From NCBI GenBank assembly GCA_019312835.1, contig JAFDCJ010000239.1:1-32341 (forward strand): a DNA stretch of 32,341 nt. The letters are read 5' to 3'. The notes below the pieces were generated by a model that saw only the letters and a list, made by a program, of their open reading frames with translations, was not told the DNA's origin and searched no databases. Positions 14,254-22,392 of this stretch are shown here, piece after piece (position 1 is the stretch's first letter; each line of letters opens with the position of its first letter). Made by a program: the position numbers and the translations under genes. The DNA is from Deltaproteobacteria bacterium (GTDB taxonomy: Bacteria; Desulfobacterota; Desulfobacteria; Desulfobacterales; JAFDCJ01).

Positions 14254-15951
14254 CTATTTATCCAGCAACTCCCGGGCATGTTCCAGGGTGGTCGGGGTAA
14301 TATTTTCCCCTGCCAGCATGCGGGCAATTTCTTTGTAGCGATCCTCTTTGTTCAACGGCTGGATGGCTGTCACTGTCCGGCCCTTGGCCACATGCTTGGC
14401 AATGCTGAAATGATGCTCACCAAATTTGGCAATTTGCGGCAGGTGGGTGATACAGATGACCTGGTGGTGACGCGCAAGTTCGGACAGTTTGCGGCCGACG
14501 ACTTCCGCCGTGCCGCCGCCGATGCCGGCATCGACTTCGTCAAACACAATGGTTTCCACCGCATCGGTGTTGGCCAGAATCGCTTTCAGGGCCAGGACCA
14601 CCCGCGAAAGCTCACCGCCGGAGGCGATACTGGCCAGCGGTTTTAAGGCCTCCCCCGGATTGGGAGCGATCATAAAGGTGGCCCGGTCGATTCCGGCTTC
14701 GGTTATGGCTGAGCTGCCGGTGGTGAGGTAAGAATTGGTTCTCTCATCAGCCGTGAGCGGCTGGATGACGACCTCGAAGTCAGTCTGGGACATTTTCAAT
14801 GATCCCAGTTCATGTTCAACCTTCTTCGCCAATTGCCTGGCCGTTTCAGCTCTTTGGCGGGACATGGCCAGCACCCGATCCGTCAGCTCATCGTGCAGGG
14901 TTGCCAGTTTTTGTTCGACTTCCCGGATCTGATGACCGATATTTTCAACCTTGGTCAGCTGGCCCTCGATGGTTTCCAACTGAGTTAATACGGCGTCCAG
15001 CGATCCGCCGTATTTGCGTTTAAGCTTATTGAGCGTATCCAGGCGCTCCTCAACGGACGCCAGGCGTTGATCATCCATTTGGATTAAATTCAGATGGGCG
15101 CGCAGCGCCTCGATCTGATCTTCGATTTGATAGGTGGCCGAATCCAAAGCGTCTGCGATGCCATTCAAAACCGCGTCGATCCGGCCGGCAGTTGCCAAAT
15201 TTTTCTTAATTTCCTGCAGTCGTTCGATGACGGATCCGGATTCCCCATAAAGCCCTTCGATGCTGCCGTAAATCGTCTGGTAAAGCGCTTCGGCATTTTT
15301 CAAGCGCAGACGTTTCTGCTCCAAAGCTTCATCTTCTCCGGGGGTCAGGTCAGCGGCGGTGATTTCATTTTTTTGAAATTGCAGCAGTTCAAGGTGCTCA
15401 TCCTGTCGCTGCCGGACGGCTTCGAGTCGCTTGCGCTCATCAATCAACGGCAGGATTTGATGATACCGGTCCGATACCTGGCGCCGTAATGTCATCAAGC
15501 CGCCGAACTGGTCCAGGATCAGAAGATGCTGATCTTCTTTCAGCAGTCCCTGGTGGGCATGTTGACCGGAAATACTGGCGAGATTTGCGGTGATGGCGGT
15601 CAGAAGGGCAATCGTGGCAAGCCGTCCATTGACATATACCCGGTTGCTATCCGAGCGGGAGATGCGTCTTCTGATGAGAAGTCCTTCGCTGGGGTCGTAA
15701 CCGTTGTCAGACATGATGGCGGCTACGCGGCTGTCCGCTGAAATCCGGAACAATGCTTCCAATTCGGCGCTTTCGGCGCCGGTCCGCACCAGGTCAGCCG
15801 AGGCCCGGCTGCCCAGCAGCAAATTGACGGCGTTGAGAATAATCGATTTGCCGGCGCCGGTCTCCCCGCTCAGTATGGTGAAGCCATCCGAAAAGTCGAT
15901 TTGCAGATCATCGATGATGGCAAAATTGCGGATGGACAGTGCTTTTAGCAT
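14254..15951 (-). CDS. recN: DNA repair protein RecN
   Basis: SMC-like ATPase that holds and processes double-strand break ends during recombinational repair. Walker A GETGAGKS is at residues 29-36, following MLKALSIRNFAIID. Two long helical coiled-coil stretches (about 160-250 and 270-380) flank the centre. The signature ASGGELSRVVLALKAIL and Walker B TIVFDEVDAGIGG are near 465-500, then the H-loop ICITHLPQIA. At 565 residues it is full length. recN is an SOS gene in many bacteria, and a LexA gene lies 7.5 kb away. A TATAAT box lies about 52 bases upstream. It is probably transcribed with the flavoprotein gene behind it. Confidence 0.96.
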   Translation of the reverse strand: MLKALSIRNFAIIDDLQIDFSDGFTILSGETGAGKSIILNAVNLLLGSRASADLVRTGAESAELEALFRISADSRVAAIMSDNGYDPSEGLLIRRRISRSDSNRVYVNGRLATIALLTAITANLASISGQHAHQGLLKEDQHLLILDQFGGLMTLRRQVSDRYHQILPLIDERKRLEAVRQRQDEHLELLQFQKNEITAADLTPGEDEALEQKRLRLKNAEALYQTIYGSIEGLYGESGSVIERLQEIKKNLATAGRIDAVLNGIADALDSATYQIEDQIEALRAHLNLIQMDDQRLASVEERLDTLNKLKRKYGGSLDAVLTQLETIEGQLTKVENIGHQIREVEQKLATLHDELTDRVLAMSRQRAETARQLAKKVEHELGSLKMSQTDFEVVIQPLTADERTNSYLTTGSSAITEAGIDRATFMIAPNPGEALKPLASIASGGELSRVVLALKAILANTDAVETIVFDEVDAGIGGGTAEVVGRKLSELARHHQVICITHLPQIAKFGEHHFSIAKHVAKGRTVTAIQPLNKEDRYKEIARMLAGENITPTTLEHARELLDK

Positions 15952-16002
15952 TTTACATAATTACGTGGGATGGTAGACCCTGATTGCAGGCCGTTTGGAC
16001 GA

Positions 16003-16033
16003 ATTATATGGCATAAGCGGGTATCTTTGTAAA
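16003..16033 (-). promoter_or_regulatory. Possible promoter of recN
   Basis: On the minus strand TATAAT (16008-16003) is perfect, but the TTTACA box (16033-16028) is 19 bases away, longer than ideal. An ATGTAAAA motif next to the recN ATG recalls the TTTACAT repeats at lexA. Confidence 0.4.
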
Positions 16034-16044
16034 GCGCCCGATGT

Positions 16045-16908
16045 TTAAAAGGGAAATCCCAGGTTAAATCCGATTCCCCTGAGGCCTTCATCGCCCCAGC
16101 GGTAGTCAATTCCCACCCGATCCAGATCAACTTTCCAAATCGAGACAGCTTCGCTGACGCCAAATGTCAAACCGACTTCGTAGAGGGTTTTTAATTTGCT
16201 CGTGTTGCCGTCAGCGCCAAAGATATCAACATGGTTCTTGAAATAGTTCACAACAAAATAGCCGCCGATATCGAGCCGGCGGTCGAAGATGGTGAAATTG
16301 ACTGGATGGCGGATGTCCAGACCGGCGTTAAACAATGAAAATCCAGTGGTATCGTGTGAGGATGCATCTTGGTCTTCTGCCACGACCCATGAATTGCCGA
16401 TACCGAATACAAACTTGCGCCAGGGAACACTGACGAGGCTTTTGACCCCCCCGCCATAAATATACTGAAAGGTCCCCCCGGCAGTGTCCTTGCCGGCCCC
16501 GATCTGGCCAAAGGGTTTTAGGCTCCAATATTTATTGACCGGGATCTCAATTTCGAGACCGGGTACGAAGGCCAGGGCACCAAAGCTAAACTCGGTGTCG
16601 GTTTGCTCCTCGTAAGCGATAACGGCCGGCAGCAGCAAACGGAATCCCAACCGGTCCATGGGGGTCGACGCCTCGCGTTGCATCGGACGCAAGGTGTAGC
16701 TTGCGGGAACACGCAGGACAGCCAGTCTTTTATCGGCGTCACTGATCTTGTAAAACCCGCTGCCCAGCCAGACGGCAAAACTGTAGTTGAACAAATCCTC
16801 GGGATCCTCGCCGCCCAGAGCCGGTCTGATTCCGCCTGAAATGATGACGCCCACAAGGACAAAAAGACAGATAAGACTTTTATCTATATGGGTTTTAAGT
16901 CGTTTCAT
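16045..16908 (-). CDS. Exported beta-barrel-like protein of unknown function
   Basis: Not assigned to a named family. The protein has 287 residues, an N-terminal signal peptide (SLICLFVLVGVIISGGIRPALG, probable cleavage near residue 33) and then alternating polar/hydrophobic strands rich in Gly, Tyr, Phe and Trp. It ends in GFNLGFPF, a terminal-Phe ending typical of outer-membrane barrels recognised by Bam. Strand-like pieces such as SFAVWLGSGFY, RLGFRLLLPAVIAY and LDIGGYFVVNYF support a barrel of perhaps ten to twelve strands. Its ATG overlaps the stop of the lipoate ligase gene by one base (TGATG), so translation should be coupled to it, although a functional link is not obvious. Confidence 0.75.
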   Translation of the reverse strand: MKRLKTHIDKSLICLFVLVGVIISGGIRPALGGEDPEDLFNYSFAVWLGSGFYKISDADKRLAVLRVPASYTLRPMQREASTPMDRLGFRLLLPAVIAYEEQTDTEFSFGALAFVPGLEIEIPVNKYWSLKPFGQIGAGKDTAGGTFQYIYGGGVKSLVSVPWRKFVFGIGNSWVVAEDQDASSHDTTGFSLFNAGLDIRHPVNFTIFDRRLDIGGYFVVNYFKNHVDIFGADGNTSKLKTLYEVGLTFGVSEAVSIWKVDLDRVGIDYRWGDEGLRGIGFNLGFPF

Positions 16909-17837
16909 CAGATGCCTGCGAGATCGCCGGTTAACGCAAGATCATAGCGCCTGCCAATCAATTTGCTGATAATGGCGTGGGCCGGTGCTGATACCCTGGA
17001 TTGATTGGTCAACTCGAAGCTTTCAATGATACCGTTTTTAACCGTAAAGTGAACAGCGATTGTTTCAGATTCACGTTTGATGCTGTGATGAACGTCAAAT
17101 TCCGGAGACCTCCCGTAGGTCCACTCCCAGGTTTTATATTTATTTTGGGCCAAAAGGTCAACCGCTTCCCAATCCGAGGCGGTCAACCGGTATTCCATCA
17201 AGTCACCGAAAACCTCGGATATACCGTCCACCAATTCAGCTCGGAAAGTATCCAGACCGATAGGTCGGCGCAAGTGCCCGGTAATATTGGCGACTTCGCT
17301 CTGGATAGATGAGACCGCCCGTGATCGGGTGATCACCAGATTGGAAGCCAGCACGCGTTGCAGCATTTCGAGGTTCGCATCAAAGAGCAGGGTTCCGTGG
17401 CTGAGCATCCGGCGCATATTGGTGTGCTGGGAATTGCCGGACACTTTTTGGCCTGCGACCCTGATATCATTTTTTTCCGCCAGCCGGGCCGGTGCCCCCA
17501 GGCGCTGCAGAGTGCTGAGGATGGGCTGAATCAGGGTTTTAAAATAATCCAGTTTTTCGACGCCAAAATCGGTGATAAAACTGAAATTGAGGTTGCCGGG
17601 ATCATGATAAACCGCCCCGCCGCCGGTAATCCGTCGCATCGCCGGAATGCCGTTTTGGCGGGCCAGTTGGTGGTTGAGCTCCTGGAACGGATTCTGATGC
17701 CTGCCGATGATGACCGCGGGCCGGTTGATATAAAACAACAGATACTCGGATCCGGGATCCAGGTTGCGCAGGCAATATTCTTCCAGGGCCAGATTGATGG
17801 CGGGATCGGTGGCATTATGGTGTTGGATGAGAAACAT
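16908..17837 (-). CDS. lplA: Lipoate-protein ligase A family protein
   Basis: Attaches lipoate (or octanoate) to lipoyl domains of E2 or glycine-cleavage H proteins in the cytoplasm. The biotin/lipoate ligase core is visible: LALEEYCLRN, YINRPAVIIGRHQNPFQE, the lipoyl-AMP-binding RRITGGGAVYHDPGNLNFSFI (residues 68-88) and GQKVSGNSQ, in which the lysine is the conserved active-site residue, followed by HGTLLFD. A smaller C-terminal accessory domain follows WEWTYGRSPEF. At 309 residues it fits the LplA group rather than LipB. No glycine-cleavage or 2-oxoacid dehydrogenase genes are in the window. The start ATG lacks a clear ribosome-binding site. Confidence 0.92.
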   Translation of the reverse strand: MFLIQHHNATDPAINLALEEYCLRNLDPGSEYLLFYINRPAVIIGRHQNPFQELNHQLARQNGIPAMRRITGGGAVYHDPGNLNFSFITDFGVEKLDYFKTLIQPILSTLQRLGAPARLAEKNDIRVAGQKVSGNSQHTNMRRMLSHGTLLFDANLEMLQRVLASNLVITRSRAVSSIQSEVANITGHLRRPIGLDTFRAELVDGISEVFGDLMEYRLTASDWEAVDLLAQNKYKTWEWTYGRSPEFDVHHSIKRESETIAVHFTVKNGIIESFELTNQSRVSAPAHAIISKLIGRRYDLALTGDLAGI

Positions 17838-17882
17838 GGCGAACGGTGTTTGGAGCTGAGAGTAGGATTGCGTGCCCGGCGG

Positions 17883-18377
17883 TCAGCCCTCCTGCGCCAG
17901 CTGATCCAGGGCCTTTCCGGTCAGACGGTATAAGATCCATTCCTTCATGGGCCGGGCATTCAACCGGTCATAGGTGCGGATGGCCGGTTCGTTCCAGTCC
18001 AGTACCGACCATTCAAAACGAGCGCAGTTGCGCTCTTTGGCCAGCCGGGCGATGTGGGCCAGCATCCTGCGGCCGAAGCCGTTGTTGCGGTAGGCCGGTT
18101 TGACATAAAGATCTTCAAGGTAGATGCCCGGCTTGCACAGAAAAGTTGAAAAATTATAAAAAAACAGCGCATAGCTGACGGCCGTGCCGGCATGCTCGCC
18201 GATCAGGACTTCGGCCACCGGGCGATCAGCAAACAAGGATCGGTGGATGTCTTCCTCGGTCGCTTCGACCTCATGGGAAAGGTGTTCGTATTCGGCCAGG
18301 TCTTTGATCAATGCCAGAATGGTGGGCACATCGTTTTCGGTGGCGGCCCGAATTGTAAAGTCAACTGGATTTGGCAC
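17883..18377 (-). CDS. GNAT family N-acetyltransferase, diamine/thialysine acetyltransferase-like
   Basis: Acetyl-CoA-dependent N-acetyltransferase of 164 residues. The GNAT core shows FTIRAATENDVPTILALI (beta 1/alpha 1), the YLEDLYVKPAYRNNGFGRRML acetyl-CoA pyrophosphate-binding loop (Q/RxxGxG reads RNNGFG), and the strong subgroup signature FEWSVLDWNEPAIRTYDRLNA, which is that of spermidine/spermine or thialysine acetyltransferases (SAT2-like). The substrate is therefore likely a small amine, but this is family inference. Translation starts at GTG 18377, with GGGAGG seven bases upstream. It is 45 bases upstream of lplA on the same strand. Confidence 0.9.
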   Translation of the reverse strand: MPNPVDFTIRAATENDVPTILALIKDLAEYEHLSHEVEATEEDIHRSLFADRPVAEVLIGEHAGTAVSYALFFYNFSTFLCKPGIYLEDLYVKPAYRNNGFGRRMLAHIARLAKERNCARFEWSVLDWNEPAIRTYDRLNARPMKEWILYRLTGKALDQLAQEG

Positions 18378-18457
18378 GTTTGCCTCCCAAGTTTAAGGTC
18401 GAATCGAAACTCGATTCCGGTTATGGGTGCGTTTTGGCCAGCGGCATAAAATTAACT

Positions 18458-18543
18458 GGCACACGGCTCAAGGCATAAGGCTCAAGGTATAAAGGATATC
18501 ATCATTGGTCTTGCGCCTTGCGCCGTGGGCCTTGAGCCATTCC
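18458..18543. repeat. GGCACACGGCTCA quasi-palindrome, copy 2
   Basis: Left arm 18458-18496 (GGCTCAAGGC twice) faces right arm 18508-18543 (words GCGCCTTGCGCCGTGG and CCTTGAGCC) across a spacer sharing ATCATTGG with copy 1 at 8844-8926. The arms differ from copy 1 while preserving pairing in large part. Confidence 0.85.
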
Positions 18544-18556
18544 ATATTCATTATCG

Positions 18557-18667
18557 TTAATCGCCCAACGTATCCTGCAACGCTTCCACCACCGTATCAA
18601 TCGCTTCACGCGTGATCACCAGCGGTGGCAGCAGGCGGATAACGCTGGCGCCGGCCGGTTCTAACCC
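18557..18667 (-). pseudogene. C-terminal remnant of acetylornithine aminotransferase (argD-like)
   Basis: Only the last 36 codons remain, beginning GLEPAGASVIRLLPPLVIT and ending in QDTLGD and TAA; VIRLLPPLVI is the typical C-terminus of ArgD-type class III aminotransferases. Upstream the frame meets a stop (TGA) within the neighbouring HU-like sequence, so the other ~90 percent of the gene has been lost by a deletion or rearrangement ending at about 18667. Confidence 0.8.
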
Positions 18668-18837
18668 TATAGCTCGTCAGCAGAATACGTGCCCCATTTT
18701 CCAATCGTAACGATTCCGTCCTCCTGAAGCCCTTCGGCAATCGATTCAAAAACAGCCTCGACGGCTTTCGCGGCCACTTTGCGCGGCACGTCATCGAGCT
18801 TTTCGGCCACCCGCTTGATCAATTCATTCTTGTTCAT
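18667..18837 (-). pseudogene. Truncated HU/IHF-family DNA-binding protein
   Basis: The 56 residues start MNKNELIKRVAEKLDD and run through KAVEAVFESIAEGLQEDG to VTIGKWGTYSADEL, matching the N-terminal helices and first strand of HU (usually about 90 residues). The DNA-binding beta arms and C-terminal helix are missing: the frame stops at TAG exactly where the argD remnant begins. A strong AGGGGGG ribosome-binding site precedes ATG 18837, so a short peptide could still be made. It could be a functional short variant, but the junction with the argD tail favours a deletion scar. Confidence 0.7.
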
Positions 18838-18890
18838 TTCCGCCCCCCTTATTCCTTAAGTGTAATATGCATTTTTAAGACAGATTCTAT

Positions 18891-19036
18891 TAGAAGCCAT
18901 CTCAAAAAGAGGATTTTGGTTCAAGATCGCGGCGGGGCTGAGTGTTAAACCGCAGGAATACAATAGTATTTCGAGGATTTAACGCGAGGCACCAACAAAG
19001 ATATTGAATCCAAAGACCTTTTTGTGGTGGCTTCTA
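18891..19036. mobile_element. 142-bp fold-back (MITE-like) element, copy 2, with TA flanks
   Basis: Left end GAAGCCATCTCAAAAAG and right end, inverted, GAAGCCACCACAAAAAG, each with TA outside. It has the same length as copy 1 (12997-13142), and about 87 percent of positions are shared by hand count. The internal pairing of TTTTGGTTCAAGATC with the opposite arm and the AATAC/GTATT tip are kept. The right flank TA plus G supplies the TAG stop of the adjacent flavoprotein gene. Confidence 0.85.
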
Positions 19037-19624
19037 TAAGGAAAAGCCCATGGCCTTTACCGCTTCGCGATCACCCGGCTGGTTGCGCTTGAACAAATAT
19101 TCGGCGATCGCACGCCGCTTTTCCTCCGGCTGGTTCTGGCTGAAATCACTTTTGGCTGATACGGATTCCGGCTTGATTTCGATTACATGACAGGCTTTGC
19201 AATCGGGCATATCTTCATTGACCGGTTCGAATTCGTCATGGCCCTCATGTTTGGCCACCAGGGCATTCAGAGCCGCGACTTTCAATTTTTTATCTTCGAC
19301 GACGGATGCTTTTCCCCGGATGATGACGCAATGATAGTATTGATGCAGCTGGCAGGCGGGGCGGTTGGGATCCAACGCCCGGTCGAGGTAAGCAAGGGGA
19401 ACGTCTACCTCGAAACAGACGCGCGGATTCTGTTTCAGGTTATCCAGCTTTTCACCTCTGGGCGCACAGTGAAAATAGATATTTCCGTCCAGTTCGACAA
19501 AATTAACCGGCGTTATATAGGGATAACCGTCCCTGCCGATGGTGGCCATCCGCCCGATGTTGGTCATTGAAAGAATGCGCTCGATCTCCTTGGGATCCGT
19601 TACTTCAGAATGTTTGCGCCGCAT
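19034..19624 (-). CDS. Pyridoxamine 5'-phosphate oxidase-like (FMN split-barrel) protein
   Basis: Flavin-binding split-barrel protein of the PPOX/NimA-like group (196 residues), probably a small flavin reductase or related oxidoreductase. Seen are ILSMTNIGRMATIGRDGYPYITPVNFVELDGNIYFH, the FMN-contact-like RGEKLDNLKQNPRVCFEVD and YHCVIIRGKASVVED. Two cysteines in MPDCKACHVIEI are notable. ATG 19624 is chosen over TTG 19627; AAAGGAT lies about ten bases before it. The stop codon TAG lies within the end of the fold-back element, so the original C-terminus may have been replaced by the insertion; the last residues, AVKAMGFSL, look native. slyD is just upstream. Confidence 0.85.
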   Translation of the reverse strand: MRRKHSEVTDPKEIERILSMTNIGRMATIGRDGYPYITPVNFVELDGNIYFHCAPRGEKLDNLKQNPRVCFEVDVPLAYLDRALDPNRPACQLHQYYHCVIIRGKASVVEDKKLKVAALNALVAKHEGHDEFEPVNEDMPDCKACHVIEIKPESVSAKSDFSQNQPEEKRRAIAEYLFKRNQPGDREAVKAMGFSL

Positions 19625-19651
19625 CAAATTTTATCCTTTCATTCAAGATAT

Positions 19652-20134
19652 TCAATGGCCATGCCCCTCGGGTCCATGCACATGGCCGTGGGAGAGCTCT
19701 TCTTCGGTGGCGTCTCTGACTGCCACGACATCAATGTCAAAATTAAGCGTCTGATCGGCCAGGGGGTGGTTCAGGTCGATGGTCACATCCTGGCCATCCA
19801 CCTCGGTTACGGTGGCCAGCCGCGGACCCCGGCTGGTTTCCGCCTGAAATTGGGCGCCCACCTCAACCGCGTGGGGATCGTGAAAATTGGCCAGCGGCAC
19901 GGTTTTAACCAGAGATTCCTCCCTTATGCCGTAAGCTTCTTCGGGGGGGATGACCGCATTTAGTTTTTCCCCAACCGCTTTGTCCTCCAGTGCTTTTTCG
20001 AGGCCGGCAATGATATTGCCGTAACCGTGCAGATAATCCAGGGGGGCCTGTCCCTCGGAACTGTCCAGTATTTGTCCGGTTGCGTCTCGTAACGCATAAT
20101 GCATGCTAACCACTTTGCCCTTTGAAATTTTCAT
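19652..20134 (-). CDS. slyD: FKBP-type peptidyl-prolyl isomerase SlyD
   Basis: Proline isomerase and chaperone with a metal-binding tail. The 160 residues show the FKBP start VVSMHYALRDATGQILDSS, the PLDYLHGYGNIIAGLEKAL segment, the inserted-in-flap domain (EEAYGIREESLVKTV to RGPRLATVTEVDG), VTIDLNHPLADQTLNFDIDVVAV and a short His-rich end, HGHVHGPEGHGH, that can bind nickel. AAAGGAAA precedes the ATG. SlyD feeds nickel to hydrogenase maturation in other bacteria; no hydrogenase genes are in this window. Confidence 0.95.
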   Translation of the reverse strand: MKISKGKVVSMHYALRDATGQILDSSEGQAPLDYLHGYGNIIAGLEKALEDKAVGEKLNAVIPPEEAYGIREESLVKTVPLANFHDPHAVEVGAQFQAETSRGPRLATVTEVDGQDVTIDLNHPLADQTLNFDIDVVAVRDATEEELSHGHVHGPEGHGH

Positions 20135-20202
20135 ATCGTTTTCCTTTCGTTTTGCGGGTATGAACCCGGAAACGTTACTAGAAGTGATGGCAATATGTCG
20201 GT

Positions 20203-21126
20203 TCAGGGTTTAACTGTTGTCGACAGGTACCCTTTTTCTTCTTTAATAATTCCCCTTCCCAGGAAAGAATTGATGACGTCATCATATTTAGCTTCGTAGC
20301 GGCCATTAAAATAAAGGTCGACGGTCTCCTTATACCAGTGGGTTGCCATCAGGTAATCAAACAGGGCGTCGGCTGGCAAGACTTTTTTCATCATCAGCGT
20401 ATAAACGATGATTTTTTTTAACAGGTCGTCACCGATGGCATCCGGGTGCTTGAGAAAATTTTGGATGCGTTGTTTGCTTCTGGCAATGGCCTGGGGCATG
20501 TCGGCAAACGGCTTGCCGTGCCCCGGATAAACCATTTGTACATCAAGCTTCTCAATTTTCTCCAACGAGGCCTGCATGTCAAACAAGGCCCGGCTGCCTT
20601 CAACCCGCAGGGTCATTACGGCCATATCCGTTTGCCAGAGAGTGTCCGAAGAAATGAGGACCCTTTCGTGCCGGTTGTAGAGTACGATGCCGTCAGCAGC
20701 ATGGCCGGGGGTGTAAATAACCTCGAACTCGTGGGGGCCCAGGGTGACCATCTCACCGTCTTCCAAAGATCGGGTGCAGGTAAAAAACTCGGCCTCCTGA
20801 TTGTAGTAGCGCCACCAGGTGGACCAGTCGTCGCGGGTGTCGATAAAATATCTGCCCACCCGGTGAAGGGCGATGTCGCATCCGGATTCCCGTTGGATGC
20901 GGTTATTGCCGCCGATATGATCACAGTGGGTGTGGGTGCTGATGATCAACGCAATATCGGACAGGTTCACGCCCAGCCGGTTGATGGTGTCCCTGGTTTC
21001 TTCGAACCCGGAAATATAGCCGGTATCTATCAGCACCGGGGCATCGGAACGATAAACAAAGTGATTGCCGTTGAGAAAGCCCCGTTCGATAAAAAACAGA
21101 TCCTGCAATATTTCATTTCCGGTCAT
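20203..21126 (-). CDS. Metallo-beta-lactamase fold hydrolase
   Basis: Zinc (or iron) hydrolase of the glyoxalase II-like branch, 307 residues. The metal motif THTHCDHIGG (HxHxDH type with Cys in the usual variable place) is at 64-73. Further ligands are likely in YTPGHAADG and YPGHGKPF. A helical C-terminal part follows (KIIVYTLMMKKVLPADALFDYL). The substrate is unknown, and thioester and lactone hydrolases share this layout. The TGA stop falls in an AACCCTGAACC word of the TTCAGGG family. The next gene downstream is slyD, 69 bases away. Confidence 0.9.
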   Translation of the reverse strand: MTGNEILQDLFFIERGFLNGNHFVYRSDAPVLIDTGYISGFEETRDTINRLGVNLSDIALIISTHTHCDHIGGNNRIQRESGCDIALHRVGRYFIDTRDDWSTWWRYYNQEAEFFTCTRSLEDGEMVTLGPHEFEVIYTPGHAADGIVLYNRHERVLISSDTLWQTDMAVMTLRVEGSRALFDMQASLEKIEKLDVQMVYPGHGKPFADMPQAIARSKQRIQNFLKHPDAIGDDLLKKIIVYTLMMKKVLPADALFDYLMATHWYKETVDLYFNGRYEAKYDDVINSFLGRGIIKEEKGYLSTTVKP

Positions 21127-21403
21127 TGGCAGATAACGCTTGCTGTTCAGGTCCTAAGGATGCGCATTAATCCTTTATTCCATAATTTAACCGATCCGTA
21201 ACCACAAAGAAAGCCGAGTCACCTCAGGATTCTGCGATTAGATCAAATTCGGAGTGTTGGCGCCAAAGGATCTCGGATGGTTAATATTTTTTGGGGCCCG
21301 ATACCCGACAAAGTTCCGCAATCCGCATTCCCAAATCCGCAATCGAAAAACGCCCATACTCCGGAACGCCGCAAATGATAGCTCCTTGAGCTTTGGATAG
21401 CCC
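21127..21403. other. Gene-free spacer with a solo AATCCGCA word array
   Basis: No gene is seen in these 277 bases. Bases 21317-21344 read as degenerate copies of AATCCGCA (CCGCAATCCGCATTCC, AAATCCGCAATCG) without an obvious inverse partner. No clear promoter for the metallo-hydrolase was found. Confidence 0.5.
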
Positions 21404-21997
21404 TTAACCTGCCCCATTATTGGTTATCGTTATGTAATTTGACAGGGCCGCCCTTACGGCCCGGGCGATCTTTTCGACCGCTTGCGGGTCATCTCTCAAA
21501 TCGCGGGTGACCTCCAGCTGGACCCCGACACCGGTTTGGCCGCGATTGCAGATATTGGCGGGATTCGATCCCTTAAAGCGGGGATGATCATTGGAAACTG
21601 CGATGCCGCTTTTTTGCAGCTGCCTGCCGATCAGGCGTCCCAGCTTTTTATTCAACCCGCCAATGTGAACCAGGCCGGCAGTGCCCGTGCAGGCATGCAC
21701 GGCCACAACCACCTCGGATCTGGCTACCAACTCTACCGCCCCGGGCTCGTCAAACCGGTGGCTGGTAATGTGCAGGCAGGCATTGCCCTTTGCTTTAATC
21801 CCCTCGAAACAATAAAAGTTGTAATTATCACCGGCAATCCGTCTGGCGAGGTCAGATGTTCGAGGTTCAATTTTGCCGCCATGGGGGGCAATGATCGTCA
21901 CCCGGGACCCGGCATCTTTGAAGGCAAGGGTGTAATCCTTGCCCAGCGCTTCATGGTGCTTTAATTCATCAAAGCTGCTGTATCTATCCCTGGACAT
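21404..21997 (-). CDS. Poly-gamma-glutamate hydrolase-like protein
   Basis: Zinc-peptidase-like protein of the PGA hydrolase family (PF05908 type), which cleaves poly-gamma-glutamate in phage and bacterial examples. The 197 residues show IIAPHGGKIEPRTSDLARRIAG, YNFYCFEGIKAKGN, LHITSHRFDEP, VVVAVHACTGTAGLVHIGGLN and NICNRGQTGVGVQLEV in family order. The two histidine-containing motifs and the final GVQLE segment are the expected metal/active-site pieces. No signal peptide is seen, so it would act in the cytoplasm as annotated. Members occur on prophages, but no other phage gene is nearby. It lies 11 bases after the HNH gene on the same strand. Confidence 0.85.
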   Translation of the reverse strand: MSRDRYSSFDELKHHEALGKDYTLAFKDAGSRVTIIAPHGGKIEPRTSDLARRIAGDNYNFYCFEGIKAKGNACLHITSHRFDEPGAVELVARSEVVVAVHACTGTAGLVHIGGLNKKLGRLIGRQLQKSGIAVSNDHPRFKGSNPANICNRGQTGVGVQLEVTRDLRDDPQAVEKIARAVRAALSNYITITNNGAG

Positions 21998-22008
21998 TAT
22001 GGCTGGTT

Positions 22009-22392
22009 CTACTTTTTGTTTTTCAAAAGCTTGCCGAGATCAGCAAACGGCCTGAAGGTACCGGATGATGCCTGCTCCCCGTTCGATGTCGGGTCGCCAA
22101 ACGGGGCCGAATCCTCATACCGGGAGTGTTCGTTATCGTGGCAGTAAAGACACAACAACTCCCAATTGCTGCCGTCGGGCGGATTGTAGTCATGGTTGTG
22201 GTCCCTGTGATGAACGGTGAGTTCGCGCAACCTTTTTCCGCTGAATTCGCGACCACACCGGGCGCAGACCCAGGGGTACATTTTAAGTGCCTTCTCCCGG
22301 TAAGTCTTTTCGCGCTGACTGCGGCTTTGCCGGGCCTCGACCACAATTTTTTCCTGTCGCTCTTTTTCTGGAGGCGGCTTGCTAGATGCCAT
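22009..22392 (-). CDS. HNH nuclease domain protein (YajD-like)
   Basis: Small putative DNA endonuclease of 127 residues. A basic, charged N-terminus (KERQEKIVVEARQSRSQREK) precedes CARCGREF, VHHRDHNHDYNPPDGSNWELLC and LYCHDNEHSR. The paired CxxC sets form the structural zinc site and the HH/N/H residues form the beta-beta-alpha metal finger, as in E. coli YajD. The C-terminus is low complexity. Its first 11 bases overlap the end of the ABM gene, so the two are translationally coupled. Function unknown; no methylase partner is adjacent, so a restriction role is not supported. Confidence 0.88.
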   Translation of the reverse strand: MASSKPPPEKERQEKIVVEARQSRSQREKTYREKALKMYPWVCARCGREFSGKRLRELTVHHRDHNHDYNPPDGSNWELLCLYCHDNEHSRYEDSAPFGDPTSNGEQASSGTFRPFADLGKLLKNKK

